DNA of 64,000 nucleotides. Origin: UBA9676 sp963741615. GTDB lineage: Bacteria; Actinomycetota; Actinomycetes; Streptosporangiales; Streptosporangiaceae. The stretch lies in assembly GCA_963741615.1 (NCBI GenBank), contig CAVUIU010000008.1:184985-248984 (forward strand). Direction: 5' to 3'. Both the position numbers and the translations under genes were made by a program. This document shows, in pieces, positions 1-8,812 of the stretch; positions within the stretch are counted from its first letter, which is position 1; each line of letters opens with the position of its first letter. The notes beneath the pieces were generated by a model. That model did no database searches. It was given only the letters and a program-made list of their open reading frames with translations, and was not told where the DNA came from.

Positions 1-2385
1 CAGCGCGGACTCCAGGTCCTCCAGGGTGACCCTCGGCCGGCGCTGGGCGAACAGCGCGCTGCGCTCACGGGCCTCCCGGCGCTCGGCGATCTGCCGCGCC
101 ACCCGCTCATCGGACACGACCAGGAAGCTGTCGCCGGCGCCGGGCACCGCGTTGAGCCCGAGCACCTGCACCGGACGCGACGGCGGTGCGTCCGGCACCG
201 GGTCGCCGTTCTCGTCGAGCAGCGCCCGGACCCTCCCGAACGCCTCACCGCAGACGATCGAGTCCCCGACTCCGAGCGTCCCGCGCTGCACCAGCACGGT
301 CGCGACCGGCCCGCGGCCCTTGTCCAGGTGCGCCTCGATCGCGACGCCCTGGGCGTCCTGCTTGGGATTGGCCCGCAGGTCGAGTTCCGCGTCGGCGGTC
401 AGGACGACCGCCTCCAGCAGGGAGTCGATGCCGCGGCCTTCCTTGGCAGAGACGTCCACGAACAGCGTGGTGCCGCCGAACTCCTCGGCCACCAGGCCAT
501 ACTCGGTGAGCTGTGCCCGCACCCGGGCCGGGTCGGCGCCTTCCTTGTCAATCTTGTTCACCGCCACGACGACCGGCACCCCCGCCGCCTGCGCGTGGTT
601 GAGTGCCTCGGTCGTCTGCGGCTTGACGCCGTCGTCCGCCGCGACCACCAGGACCACCAGGTCGGTGGTCTCCGCGCCGCGGGCACGCATGGCGGTGAAG
701 GCCTCGTGACCCGGGGTGTCGATGAAGGTGATCTTCCGCTCGGTCCCGTCCACCTCGGTCACGACCTGATAGGCGCCGATGTGCTGGGTGATGCCGCCCG
801 CCTCCCTGGCCACCATGTTGGTGTGCCGGATGGCGTCGAGCAGCTTGGTCTTGCCGTGGTCGACATGGCCCATCACCGTCACCACCGGCGGGCGTGCCTG
901 CAGGTCGGTGTCCTCGCCCTCGTCCTCGCCGAACTCGATGTGGAAGGACTCCAGCAGTTCGCGGTCCTCCTCCTCGGGCGAGACGACCTGGACGTTGTAG
1001 TTGAGCTCGGCACCGAGCAACTGCAGGGTCTCGTCGTTCACCGACTGGGTGGCGGTCACCATCTCGCCGAGATGGAAGAGCACCTGGACCAGCGAGGCCG
1101 GGTTCACCCCGATCTTGTCGGCGAAGTCGCTCAGCGACGCCCCCCGCGACAGCCGGATGACCTGGCCGTTCCCGCGTGGGATCTGGACGCCGCCGATCGC
1201 GGGCGCCTGCATGTTGTCGAACTCCTGGCGCCGCTGCTTACGCGACTTGCGGCCACGCGAAGGACGCCCGCCCGGGCGCCCGAACGCACCCTGCGTGCCG
1301 CTGCGGCCGCGGCCGCCGCCACCGGGGCGGCCACCGCCGCCGCCGGGCCTGGGGGGACCACCGCCGGGGCCGCCGCGCGGACCAGCGCCCATGCCGGGGC
1401 CACCGCCGCCGCGTGCGCCGCCGGGGCGGGGGCCAGCGCCCGCGCCGGGGCCACCACGGCCTGGGCCACCGGCGCCGCCGGGGCCACCACGGCCTGGCGC
1501 CGGGCGCGGAGGCATGCTGCTCGGGCTCGGCCGGGGCCCAGCAGGCCGAGGGCCGCCGGGCCGTTGCATGTCAGCCGGGCTGGGGCGGCCGGGCGCGGCG
1601 CCAGCGGGCCGCGGGCCACCCGGCCGGCCAGCCGCGGGGCCGCTACCGGGTCCCGCCGGGCCAGCCTGGCCCGGGCGGGCCGGCGCCCCACGCGGAGCCA
1701 GCCCCATGCCGGTGGCGGTCGGGCTGTACGGGTTGTTGCCAGGGCGCGGCCCGGTCCGCGATGCGGGGCGGGCGCCGGGCCGTGGTGCGCCGGGACGGGG
1801 AGTGGCCGATGGCGGGCCGCCCGGCGCCGGCCGTGGGCCGGGACGCGGGCCCGCGGGCCCGGCGGGCCCACGCTGGGCAGGCGGGGACGCTGGGCTGGCC
1901 GGCGGCGCGTCAGAGAACGACACCGGCGCCGGGGACGGAGTGGCGGGGGCGGCTGGTTCCCGGGTGGGTGCCTGCTCGCCTGCCGCGGGCCCGGCACCGC
2001 CAGACCCGTCAGGTGCCGGGGCAGGCGGGCCTGATGGGGCCGATGGGGCCGCAGGGGCCGTCCCGGCCGCCGCCGTACCATCCACGGCGGTCGCGGCCGC
2101 CGGCTGGGAGGGTGCCGTCCGGCTGCCGTTCTGCCCGTCCAGCCCGGCCGGTGCGGCCGGTTCGCCCGCGGGCGCGCCCGGCTGCGGGCGGTCTGGTGCC
2201 TTCTTGGCCGGTGCCTGCTTCGGCGCCTGCGCCGAGAACGCTTCCTTGAGCCTGCGGACCACAGGCGCCTCGATCGTGGAGGACGCCGACCGCACGAATT
2301 CGCCCATTTCCTGGAGCTTGGCCATCACGGCCTTGCTCTCTACGCCGAACTCCTTCGCGAGTTCGTATACCCGGACCTTCGCCAC
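1..2385 (-). CDS. infB: Translation initiation factor IF-2 (C-terminus off the window)
   Basis: GTPase that brings initiator fMet-tRNA to the 30S subunit. GTG start at 2385, preceded by an AAGGGAG ribosome-binding site. Residues 1-50 form the IF2_N helical domain (starts AKVRVYELAKEFGV). About residues 55-400 are a very long low-complexity Gly/Pro/Ala/Arg linker typical of actinomycete IF-2. A second IF2_N motif follows, then the G domain from about residue 500: GHVDHGKT (G1), GGITQHIGAY (G2), DTPGHEAF (G3), NKID (G4), SAKEG (G5). The reading frame is open to base 1, so 795 codons are visible and roughly the last 230 residues (domains III-IV) are missing because of the window edge. Lies downstream of ylxR, nusA and rimP in the classical nusA operon. 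Confidence 0.97.
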   Translation of the reverse strand, partial: MAKVRVYELAKEFGVESKAVMAKLQEMGEFVRSASSTIEAPVVRRLKEAFSAQAPKQAPAKKAPDRPQPGAPAGEPAAPAGLDGQNGSRTAPSQPAAATAVDGTAAAGTAPAAPSAPSGPPAPAPDGSGGAGPAAGEQAPTREPAAPATPSPAPVSFSDAPPASPASPPAQRGPAGPAGPRPGPRPAPGGPPSATPRPGAPRPGARPASRTGPRPGNNPYSPTATGMGLAPRGAPARPGQAGPAGPGSGPAAGRPGGPRPAGAAPGRPSPADMQRPGGPRPAGPRPSPSSMPPRPAPGRGGPGGAGGPGRGGPGAGAGPRPGGARGGGGPGMGAGPRGGPGGGPPRPGGGGGRPGGGGRGRSGTQGAFGRPGGRPSRGRKSRKQRRQEFDNMQAPAIGGVQIPRGNGQVIRLSRGASLSDFADKIGVNPASLVQVLFHLGEMVTATQSVNDETLQLLGAELNYNVQVVSPEEEDRELLESFHIEFGEDEGEDTDLQARPPVVTVMGHVDHGKTKLLDAIRHTNMVAREAGGITQHIGAYQVVTEVDGTERKITFIDTPGHEAFTAMRARGAETTDLVVLVVAADDGVKPQTTEALNHAQAAGVPVVVAVNKIDKEGADPARVRAQLTEYGLVAEEFGGTTLFVDVSAKEGRGIDSLLEAVVLTADAELDLRANPKQDAQGVAIEAHLDKGRGPVATVLVQRGTLGVGDSIVCGEAFGRVRALLDENGDPVPDAPPSRPVQVLGLNAVPGAGDSFLVVSDERVARQIAERREARERSALFAQRRPRVTLEDLESAL

Positions 2386-2589
2386 TGCGCTCCCTTACTC
2401 GGTCCGGATCGTCCGGACCCTCGTGGCCGGTCCGGGGCAGCGCGTGCTCCGGCCGGCGTCAGACTCTGCTGTTCATCGCCGCGTTCTCATCAGGCGCTTC
2501 TCACGATCGGATCCTGCTTTCCCGGCAATGCCGTTCTTGTCGCTGCCCTGGCTGGCCGGGCCGGCCTACCCTGGCAGTCCTGTCCCGGG

Positions 2590-2907
2590 CTACCCGCACC
2601 GCTGCGCCAGATACTCCCCGAGCGCGCCGGTCGCCAGTGGTCCCGGCAGGCGCAGCGCCCGGGCAAACGCCCGCCGCCGCCCCGCCTGCTCGAAGCATTT
2701 CTGGCTGAGATGCAGGTAAGCGCCCCGGCCAGGCAGCCGCGCCTGGGGATCGGGGACGATCTCGCCGCCCCGGCCCACCACGCGCAGCAATTCCGACTTG
2801 GCCCCGCGGACCCTGCACCCGACGCACGTCCGAACCACAGGTACGGGCGGGGCCGGCCGCGGGGACCGTGTAACCATTCCGGACGTAAGCTTACCGCGCC
2901 GGGGCAT
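2590..2907 (-). CDS. ylxR: YlxR/DUF448 family protein (RnpM-like)
   Basis: Small RNA-associated protein (105 aa). It contains the family signature RTCVGCR near residue 26, followed by LLRVV and the GRGAYLH turn that closes the DUF448 fold. In Bacillus the homologue (RnpM) modulates RNase P, which is known for the family and not shown here. The ATG at 2907 overlaps the 3' end of nusA by 17 bases. A second in-frame ATG at 2877 would give 95 residues and is an equally possible start, since neither has a strong ribosome-binding site. Sits between nusA and infB as in most bacteria. Confidence 0.92.
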   Translation of the reverse strand: MPRRGKLTSGMVTRSPRPAPPVPVVRTCVGCRVRGAKSELLRVVGRGGEIVPDPQARLPGRGAYLHLSQKCFEQAGRRRAFARALRLPGPLATGALGEYLAQRCG

Positions 2908-3964
2908 CCGTGACGCCGCGGCTGCTCGGTGGAACGCGCCGCTCGCCGCCGGTGTTCCCCGCCGGGTCCGGCCCGTCGCCCTCCGGCTCCGGCCCGGCCG
3001 CCTCGGTATCGGGCCGGATATCGATCTTCCAGCCGGTCAGGCGGTGGGCGAGACGGGCGTTCTGCCCTTCCTTGCCGATCGCCAGTGAGAGCTGGTAGTC
3101 CGGCACGATCACCTGGGCGACCCTGGCCTGGGCGTCCACGATGTGCACCCGCGACACCCGGGCAGGCGAGAGCGCGTTGGCCACGAACTCGGCCGATTCA
3201 TCCGAATAGTCCACGATGTCGATCTTCTCGCCATGCAGCTCCGCCATCACGTTCCGGACCCGGCTGCCCATCGGCCCGATGCAGGCGCCCTTGGCATTGA
3301 CCCCGGCCTGGTGTGACGTCACGGCGATCTTCGTGCGGTGGCCTGCCTCCCGGGCGATGGCGACGATGTCAACGGCGCCGGAGGCGATCTCCGGCACCTC
3401 CAGCGAGAACAGCTTCTTCACCAGGTTGGGATGAGTCCGCGACAAGGTGATCGAGGGCCCCCGATATCCCTTGCGCACGTACAGCACGTAGCAGCGCAGC
3501 CGCTCACCGTGCACATACCGCTCGCCCGGCACCTGTTCGCTCGGGGGCAGGATGGCCTCGATCTTGCCGAGATCCACCAGCACCGCGCGCGGGTCCTTGC
3601 CCTGCTGGATGACCCCGGCCACGATGTCACCCTCGCGCCCGGCGTACTCACCGAAGGTGAGCTCATCCTCGGCATCCCGGAGCCGCTGCAGGATCACCTG
3701 CCGGGCGGTGGTCGCGGCGATCCGGCCGAAGCCGTCCGGCGTGTCGTCGTACTCCCGCAGCACCTCGCCGTCCTCGCCGGTCTCCACCGCCCAGACCGTC
3801 ACGTGCCCGGTGGCACGGTCCACCTCCACCCGGGCGGTGGGCGAGGCCCCTCCGGAGCGGTGGTAGGCGACGAGCAGCGCGTCCTCGATGGCCTTGACAG
3901 CCAGGTCCATCGAGATGTCCTTCTCGCTCTCCAGGCTGCGCAGGACACCCAGGTCAATGTCCAT
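2891..3964 (-). CDS. nusA: Transcription termination/antitermination factor NusA
   Basis: RNA polymerase-binding factor controlling pausing, termination and antitermination. 357 aa, a normal length for actinobacteria, which lack the C-terminal acidic repeats of E. coli NusA. The N-terminal RNAP-binding domain begins MDIDLGVLRSLE. The S1 domain lies around residues 130-200, followed by KH1 (GACIGPMGSRVRNVMAEL near 230) and KH2 (LAIGKEGQNARLAHRLTGWKIDI near 300). The start overlaps the rimP stop by 11 bases, so the two are translationally coupled. Confidence 0.97.
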   Translation of the reverse strand: MDIDLGVLRSLESEKDISMDLAVKAIEDALLVAYHRSGGASPTARVEVDRATGHVTVWAVETGEDGEVLREYDDTPDGFGRIAATTARQVILQRLRDAEDELTFGEYAGREGDIVAGVIQQGKDPRAVLVDLGKIEAILPPSEQVPGERYVHGERLRCYVLYVRKGYRGPSITLSRTHPNLVKKLFSLEVPEIASGAVDIVAIAREAGHRTKIAVTSHQAGVNAKGACIGPMGSRVRNVMAELHGEKIDIVDYSDESAEFVANALSPARVSRVHIVDAQARVAQVIVPDYQLSLAIGKEGQNARLAHRLTGWKIDIRPDTEAAGPEPEGDGPDPAGNTGGERRVPPSSRGVTDAPAR

Positions 3965-4628
3965 CGGCCCTCCCCCTCATCCGCGGGCCGGTGGCCGCGG
4001 GCGCCGGCCCGGTGCCCTTGCCGCCGGTGTCCCCCTCAGGCCGCCCGAACTCCACCTGCACCCGGCCGGGGCCCAGTTCGGCGTAACCGAACTCGCGGTG
4101 CTCGCCGCCGACCTCCAGGGTGACCCCGGTCTCGCCGGCCGCGATCACCCGCCCCTCGACCGGGCGGGCCTGTCCCGCGCGCACGTCCTGCCCAGCCCGC
4201 TCGTCCTGCGGCACCCGTACCAGCCTGCCCACGGCACGGCGCCAGTGCCGCGGCTGCGTCAGCGGGCGGTCCACGCCAGGTGAGGACACCTCCAGCGTGT
4301 ACGCCGTCTCTCCCATCGCCCCGGTCTCGTCCAGCCGGGCGGAAAGGTCGCGGCTGATCAGCGCGATGTCGTCCAGGGCCACGCCCCCGTCGGCGTCCAC
4401 GACCACACGCAGCAGGCGGCGGCGTCCCGCGCTGCCGACCCGGACCGACTCCAGGTCCATGCCAGCCGCCTGCACGACCGGCTCAAGCACCCCCGCGAGA
4501 TCCACCGGGTCCACGTCGCGATGGCTGCCGCGGCGTGCGTCCGCCGGGGCCTCAGCCCGGCCGCGGACGCCGTCAGGACGTGACGATCCGTGACGGGAGT
4601 TAGCGCGCACCACGACCTCCTCGTCCAC
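3954..4628 (-). CDS. rimP: Ribosome maturation factor RimP
   Basis: 30S maturation factor. The N-terminal RimP domain (residues 35-115, with LEVSSPGVDRPLTQPRHWRRAVG marking the end) is followed by an SH3-like C-terminal domain. Longest open start is the GTG at 4628. An AGGAGG at about 4621-4616 lies inside that extension and is ideally spaced (5 nt) from a later in-frame GTG at 4610, so the 218-residue form is the likelier product. First gene of the rimP-nusA-ylxR-infB operon. Confidence 0.93.
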   Translation of the reverse strand: MDEEVVVRANSRHGSSRPDGVRGRAEAPADARRGSHRDVDPVDLAGVLEPVVQAAGMDLESVRVGSAGRRRLLRVVVDADGGVALDDIALISRDLSARLDETGAMGETAYTLEVSSPGVDRPLTQPRHWRRAVGRLVRVPQDERAGQDVRAGQARPVEGRVIAAGETGVTLEVGGEHREFGYAELGPGRVQVEFGRPEGDTGGKGTGPAPAATGPRMRGRADGH

Positions 4629-4880
4629 GACCTGTGCTGTTGTCTGCCTTGTTCTAGGGTAGCCGGACCGCGTAGCCGCATTGCCCTGGCCGCGCCGGGT
4701 GGCGCCGGACGGCGCCGCGCCGTGATCGTCTCGCCCTCCGGTCAGTCATGGCGGCGATGGCCGGCGGCCATGGCATGCTGGGTGCCCGCAGGGCCACGGG
4801 GCCGCCGCACCGGCACGGGGCCGCAAGCGATCACAGCGCCCGGGAAAGCAGGAGGCCAGGCTCAGGACGCAGGAGGCTAG

Positions 4881-5387
4881 GTGGCGTACGAGGCGACACG
4901 GCGCGGCTTGCTCGTCGCGGCGGCGACGCTGCCGCTGGTGGCCAGCGGCTGCAAGGGTATCGGCGCACTGGGCACGCCGCCGCGGCCGCTGCCGGACGTG
5001 GCTGTGCTGCGCGAGGCGATCGCCGGGGAAGACGTCATGATCTCCCGCTACACCGCCGTCCTGGCGGCCGCGCCGGCCCTCGCCGGCTCGCTGGATCCGC
5101 TCCTTCGCCAGCACCGCGAGCATCTGGCCAGGCTCCGGGCACGCCTGATCGACCCACATGCGACGGCCGCGGCCAGCGCGTCCCGGTCCGCCTCGGGGCC
5201 CGCGGGAGTGCCGGGCACGCCCGCGGCGGCCCGTGCCTACCTGCGCGGTGCCGAGCACAGCGCCGCGCAGGCGCTGCTGCGCCACCTCGCGGTGGCCTCG
5301 CCCTCCCTCGCCCAGCTCCTCGCCAGCATCGCGGCGTCGGAGGCCACCCACGCGCTGCTGCTCGGCGACGGGCGGCTGGTCCGATGA
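4881..5387 (+). CDS. Ferritin-like (DUF4439-type) lipoprotein
   Basis: 168 aa. GTG start four bases after a perfect AGGAGG (4871-4876). N-terminus RRGLLVAAATLPLVASGC has a twin arginine and a lipobox-like end with the lipidated Cys at residue 24, so it is predicted to be anchored outside the membrane. The rest is two long Ala/Leu-rich helical hairpins (EAIAGEDVMISRYTAVL and REHLARLRARLI, then AEHSAAQALLRHL and IAASEATHALLLG), matching a ferritin-like four-helix bundle. The iron-ligand pattern is incomplete, so metal binding is unproven. Its stop overlaps the next start (ATGA), and the two form a bicistronic unit, divergent from rimP. Confidence 0.8.
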   Translation: MAYEATRRGLLVAAATLPLVASGCKGIGALGTPPRPLPDVAVLREAIAGEDVMISRYTAVLAAAPALAGSLDPLLRQHREHLARLRARLIDPHATAAASASRSASGPAGVPGTPAAARAYLRGAEHSAAQALLRHLAVASPSLAQLLASIAASEATHALLLGDGRLVR

Positions 5388-5980
5388 GCGCCTCCCCCAC
5401 CCCGGCCGGCGGCGGAAGCGGTGCCCCGGCACGGGGAACGGCCGGCGCGGCGGCCCGTGCCACCGGCACCCCCGCGACCATCAAGGCGCTTCAGGCGGCG
5501 CTGACCGCCGAGCACGCGGCGATCTATGGGTATGGGGTCGCCGGGGCACACCTGACGGGGGCCCGGCAGAAAGCGGCGGCCAGCGACTGGGCCGTCCACG
5601 AAGCCGCACGGGACACCCTCGCCGCCATGATCACCGCGCTCGGGGCCCAGCCGGTGGCAGCGGCCACCGCCTACCGGCTGCCGTTCCCGGTCCGCGGCGA
5701 GCAGGCCGCGATCACGTTGGCGGCCTACCTTGAGGACCGGGTAACCACCGCCTACCTGGGCCTGGTCGCCCTCAGCGAGACCAGGCTGCGGGCGTTCGGG
5801 GCCCGGGCCGCACAGTCCGCCGCGCTGCGGGCCACCAGCTGGCGCGGCCGGACCCTTGCCTTCCCCGGGCTGGTAGTTCCAGCGCTGGGCCCGGTCCCCT
5901 CCGGCCCCGGCGCAACCCGGCGCACGCCGGGCCCGTCCGCCCCCGGCGGGGCAGTGCCGTCCACGCCGCCGACCGGGTAA
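5384..5980 (+). CDS. DUF4439 ferritin-like protein (soluble partner)
   Basis: 198 aa, no signal peptide. Starts with an ATGA overlap on the lipoprotein gene. The DUF4439 core spans about residues 30-150: ALQAALTAEHAAIYGYGVAG, then a HEAARDTLAAMI helix, then EQAAITLAAYLEDRVTTAYLGLVA. Family members lie next to rimP/nusA in many actinobacteria and have no known function. The C-terminal 50 residues are Pro/Gly-rich. Two consecutive ferritin-fold proteins, one exported and one cytosolic, suggest a joint redox or metal role; this is inference. Confidence 0.85.
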   Translation: MSASPTPAGGGSGAPARGTAGAAARATGTPATIKALQAALTAEHAAIYGYGVAGAHLTGARQKAAASDWAVHEAARDTLAAMITALGAQPVAAATAYRLPFPVRGEQAAITLAAYLEDRVTTAYLGLVALSETRLRAFGARAAQSAALRATSWRGRTLAFPGLVVPALGPVPSGPGATRRTPGPSAPGGAVPSTPPTG

Positions 5981-6284
5981 GCGCTTGCTCGATCGTGGCC
6001 GCGGCGGCGTCCAGGTCGTCGACGGCGGCGATCCGCTCGGCCCACGGCCACCAGTACCACCAGCTGCCATCCCGGCAGCGTGAGACGTAGATATCCCCGG
6101 CCGTGCCGTCAGCCGCGGGATGGGCGACCTGTAACCATGGGACGCGGCCGGCCGGGACGACAAGGCTGACGTCCATGCCGCGCGTGGTGAGGGTTCCGGC
6201 GAGCCGTTCGAGCCGGTGCAGGGTGGCGGTGCGAAGCGGGGGCGCGCCGCGCTCCAGCCGCGTTACCGATGCCATCGGAGTCAT
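5772..6284 (-). CDS. Small conserved-type protein with WWYWWPWAERI motif (function unknown)
   Basis: Up to 170 aa. The first 100 residues look like a real protein: a helical start (HRLERLAGTLTTRGMDVSLVV), a beta strand (VPWLQVAHP), then SRCRDGSWWYWWPWAERIAAVDDLDAAAATIEQAL. Such Trp-rich small proteins commonly sit beside HTH regulators in actinomycetes; function unknown. After about residue 105 the frame reads antisense through the DUF4439 gene and looks non-native, so the original stop may have been lost. The ATG at 6272 is an alternative start. An AT-rich stretch (6290-6345) upstream is a probable promoter. Confidence 0.5.
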   Translation of the reverse strand: MTPMASVTRLERGAPPLRTATLHRLERLAGTLTTRGMDVSLVVPAGRVPWLQVAHPAADGTAGDIYVSRCRDGSWWYWWPWAERIAAVDDLDAAAATIEQALTRSAAWTALPRRGRTGPACAGLRRGRRGPGPALELPARGRQGSGRASWWPAARRTVRPGPRTPAAWSR

Positions 6285-6400
6285 CCCCAGTTACTAAGTG
6301 AGATCCCTATTAGTGACGAATTAACAACGCAGAGTAATACTACGGAGGGCCGCGGTCGTCCGCAGGGACTTGCCACGGTTGCCGGCGTGTCCTGTCACGG

Positions 6401-6479
6401 CGGCGGGTCCGGTCAGCCGGCGGCGGGTCCGGTCAGCCGGCGGCGCGTCCGGTCAGCCGGCGGCACATCCGTCAGCCGG
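6401..6479. repeat. 20-bp tandem repeat, 4 copies, overlapping a stop codon
   Basis: Four head-to-tail copies of a 20-base unit (consensus cggcgggtccggtcagccgg), the last copy 19 bases with changes. The period is exact for the first three. The last copy carries the TGA stop of the minus-strand helicase gene, so the repeat expands directly from the 3' end of that gene. Confidence 0.85.
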
Positions 6480-8592
6480 CGGCACGCCAGGGATGGGCGC
6501 TCAGCGGCTCCGGCAGCGGATCGGTGTGCAGCACGGTCAGCCGGGAAACAGCCCTGGTCAGCGCGACATAGAGGCGGTGCAGCCCGCGGGGCTGGGCGGC
6601 GATCCGGGCCGGATCCACCACGATGACGTCGTCGAACTCCAGTCCCTTGGCCAGGGTGACCGGTACCAGGGTGAGCCGCTCGTCCTCGCCCGCGCCGTCG
6701 AGCACCTGATGACTGGTGCCTGCGGCGACGAGCATCCGGTGCAGGCCCGGGACCTGCTCGTCCGAGGCGATCACCGCGGCGGAACCAGGCCGGGCCAGGG
6801 CCCGCGCGCACGCGGCGGCGAGAAGCCCGGGCAGCGTTCCCGGCGTGGCCGGGGTGACCGTCAGCGACCCCGGGTCCTGCCGCAGTGACCGGGCCGGAGC
6901 CAGGCCCGGCGCCAGCCGGGGCAGGAGCACGCTGGCGAAGTCGAGTATCTGCCGGGGCACCCGGTATCCGGTGTCGAGCACCTGCACCCCGGCCTGCGGC
7001 TTGCCGAGGTCGGCAAGGAGCTGGGCCCAGCTCTCCGCCGCCGCGGGCGCCGTTCCCTGCGCGAGGTCCCCGAGCACGGTGGCCGAGCCCGTCGCGCAAC
7101 GGCGGCCGACCGCGCGGCACTCCATGGGCGAGAGGTCCTGCGCCTCGTCCACCACCACGTGCGCGAGGCTGGGAATCCGCTCGATGAGATCGCTGGCCTC
7201 GTCGATGAGCACCGCGTCCGCGGCCGTCCAGCGCGCCGAACCGGGGCCGCGGGGCGCGGTGTCCCAGCGGATCGCCGCCTGCTCGTGCTCGGTGAGGATC
7301 CCCTCCGCGGCGCTGGCGAGCAGGGCCGGGTCGGAGAGCAGGCGCATGACGAGGCGTACCGGGTCCGCGGCCGGCCAGGCCGCGTCGACGGCCGAGCGGA
7401 CCTGCCGTGTCCTGCGCACCGCCTCATGGGTCCGGTCGTCCACGGCCTCCCCGGCTGCCTCCATCCGGGTCAGGATCACATGCGCGATGCGATGGCCCAG
7501 CATGGCCCGGCCGGCGCCGTAGCGGACGCCACGCTCCCGCAGCTCCGCCATCAGCTCGGCGATCTCGTAGCCGGGTACCCGCCAGCGCCACGATCCGCGG
7601 GTCAGGACCAGCGCCTCGGCGGGCTCGCGGAGCCCTGCCCACAGCGCCCGCCGCAGCACCTCCGCCATCCGCGCATCGCCCTTGACCCGCGCGGCATGCC
7701 TGGAATCAGTGGCCCGGACCGGGACGGTGCCGACCAGGCCGGGGATGGTCTGCTGGGCGACATCCGCCTCACCGAGAGCGGGCAGGACCCGCCGGATGTA
7801 AGAAAGGAACGCCCGGTTCGGGCCGATCACCAGCACACCGCCGCGCAGCATCCGGCCCGGATACGCGTAGAGCAGGTAGGCGACCCGGTGGAGCCCGACG
7901 GCGGTCTTGCCGGTCCCCGGGGCGCCCTGTACGCACAGGCTCTGATCCGCGCCGGCCCGGACGATGTCGTCCTGGTCGGGCTGGATGGTCGCGACGATGT
8001 CGCGCATCGGGCCCGACCTCGGGCGCTCGATCTCCTCGATGAGGATCCGGCTGACCGGCAGGCCCACAGCCGGGCCTGCGGGCTGCCCCGCCCGGGTGAA
8101 GTCCTCGTCCTCATACGCGGTGAGGTCGCCGCCGGCGAAGCCGAACCGGCGCCGCAGCGCCAGGCCCATCGGATCGGCCGCGCTGGCCCGGTAGAAGGGC
8201 CGGGACACTGGCGCGCGCCAGTCGATGACGACCGGGTGGCCATCGCCGTCGTGAATGTGGCGCCGGCCGATGTGCAGCCGCTCGCCCGGCAGCGCCCGGC
8301 CGGCCGGGGCAGCCCGGTCCTCCCGGCCGGCGCCCCCCGCCGTCGGCTGGCCGTCCGTTCCCGCCTGCAACCCCGCTGGATTCTTAACGTCATCGGCGTA
8401 ATCGAGCCGCCCGAAGAACAAGGGGGCGTCGGGGATGTCGCGCAGGGCTTCCGCCCTGCGGTGCAGGTCGGCCTTGAGGTACTCCTCCGACACCCGGTCC
8501 CCGGCCATGGCGCGCAGTCCCAGCACGTTCTCGCGCATCAGCCGCAGGAACTCACGGGAGCGCTGAAGGTGGTCGCGTTCGGCGGCGAGCAC
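6472..8592 (-). CDS. SF1 DNA/RNA helicase of the HelD/HelR family
   Basis: Large UvrD/Rep-like ATPase. HelD-family proteins bind RNA polymerase and recycle it; actinobacterial HelR also displaces rifamycins (known for the family). Seen here: N-terminal coiled-coil (LAAERDHLQRSREFLRLM), the HIGRRHIHDGDGHPVVIDWRAPVSRPFY segment typical of HelD, Walker A QGAPGTGKTAVG near residue 225, Walker B VVVDEAQDLSPME, and C-terminal motifs VTLAKGLEFDDVIVVDP and YVALTRAVSRLTVLHT. The start is uncertain. GTG 8592 is the first start in conserved sequence but has no ribosome-binding site. An ATG at 8731 with GAGGTG upstream opens a Pro/Thr-rich leader one frame away, implying a one-base shift near 8640. Confidence 0.85.
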   Translation of the reverse strand: MLAAERDHLQRSREFLRLMRENVLGLRAMAGDRVSEEYLKADLHRRAEALRDIPDAPLFFGRLDYADDVKNPAGLQAGTDGQPTAGGAGREDRAAPAGRALPGERLHIGRRHIHDGDGHPVVIDWRAPVSRPFYRASAADPMGLALRRRFGFAGGDLTAYEDEDFTRAGQPAGPAVGLPVSRILIEEIERPRSGPMRDIVATIQPDQDDIVRAGADQSLCVQGAPGTGKTAVGLHRVAYLLYAYPGRMLRGGVLVIGPNRAFLSYIRRVLPALGEADVAQQTIPGLVGTVPVRATDSRHAARVKGDARMAEVLRRALWAGLREPAEALVLTRGSWRWRVPGYEIAELMAELRERGVRYGAGRAMLGHRIAHVILTRMEAAGEAVDDRTHEAVRRTRQVRSAVDAAWPAADPVRLVMRLLSDPALLASAAEGILTEHEQAAIRWDTAPRGPGSARWTAADAVLIDEASDLIERIPSLAHVVVDEAQDLSPMECRAVGRRCATGSATVLGDLAQGTAPAAAESWAQLLADLGKPQAGVQVLDTGYRVPRQILDFASVLLPRLAPGLAPARSLRQDPGSLTVTPATPGTLPGLLAAACARALARPGSAAVIASDEQVPGLHRMLVAAGTSHQVLDGAGEDERLTLVPVTLAKGLEFDDVIVVDPARIAAQPRGLHRLYVALTRAVSRLTVLHTDPLPEPLSAHPWRAAG

Positions 8593-8812
8593 AGGGTCGG
8601 CCGGGCCGCCGGGTGGCGTGACGGCCGACGGCTCAGGGGTGGCCAGGCCCAGGAGTGGCCGGCTCAGGGGTGGTGGGCCTGGTGGTGCCGGGCGGAGGGG
8701 TGGCGTCGGCGCCCCCGCTGGCCGGAGGCATGGGTCATCACCTCGGTGGAGTTGGGGCGTCCGTCGGTGACGGCACAAGAGCCAGCAGCCTACCAAGGCG
8801 ACGGGCGGGTGG

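Noticed and set aside
1001..2719. Long plus-strand open frames opposite infB
   Set aside because: Low-complexity Pro/Gly/Ala translations mirror the minus-strand linker; no domain or ribosome-binding site.
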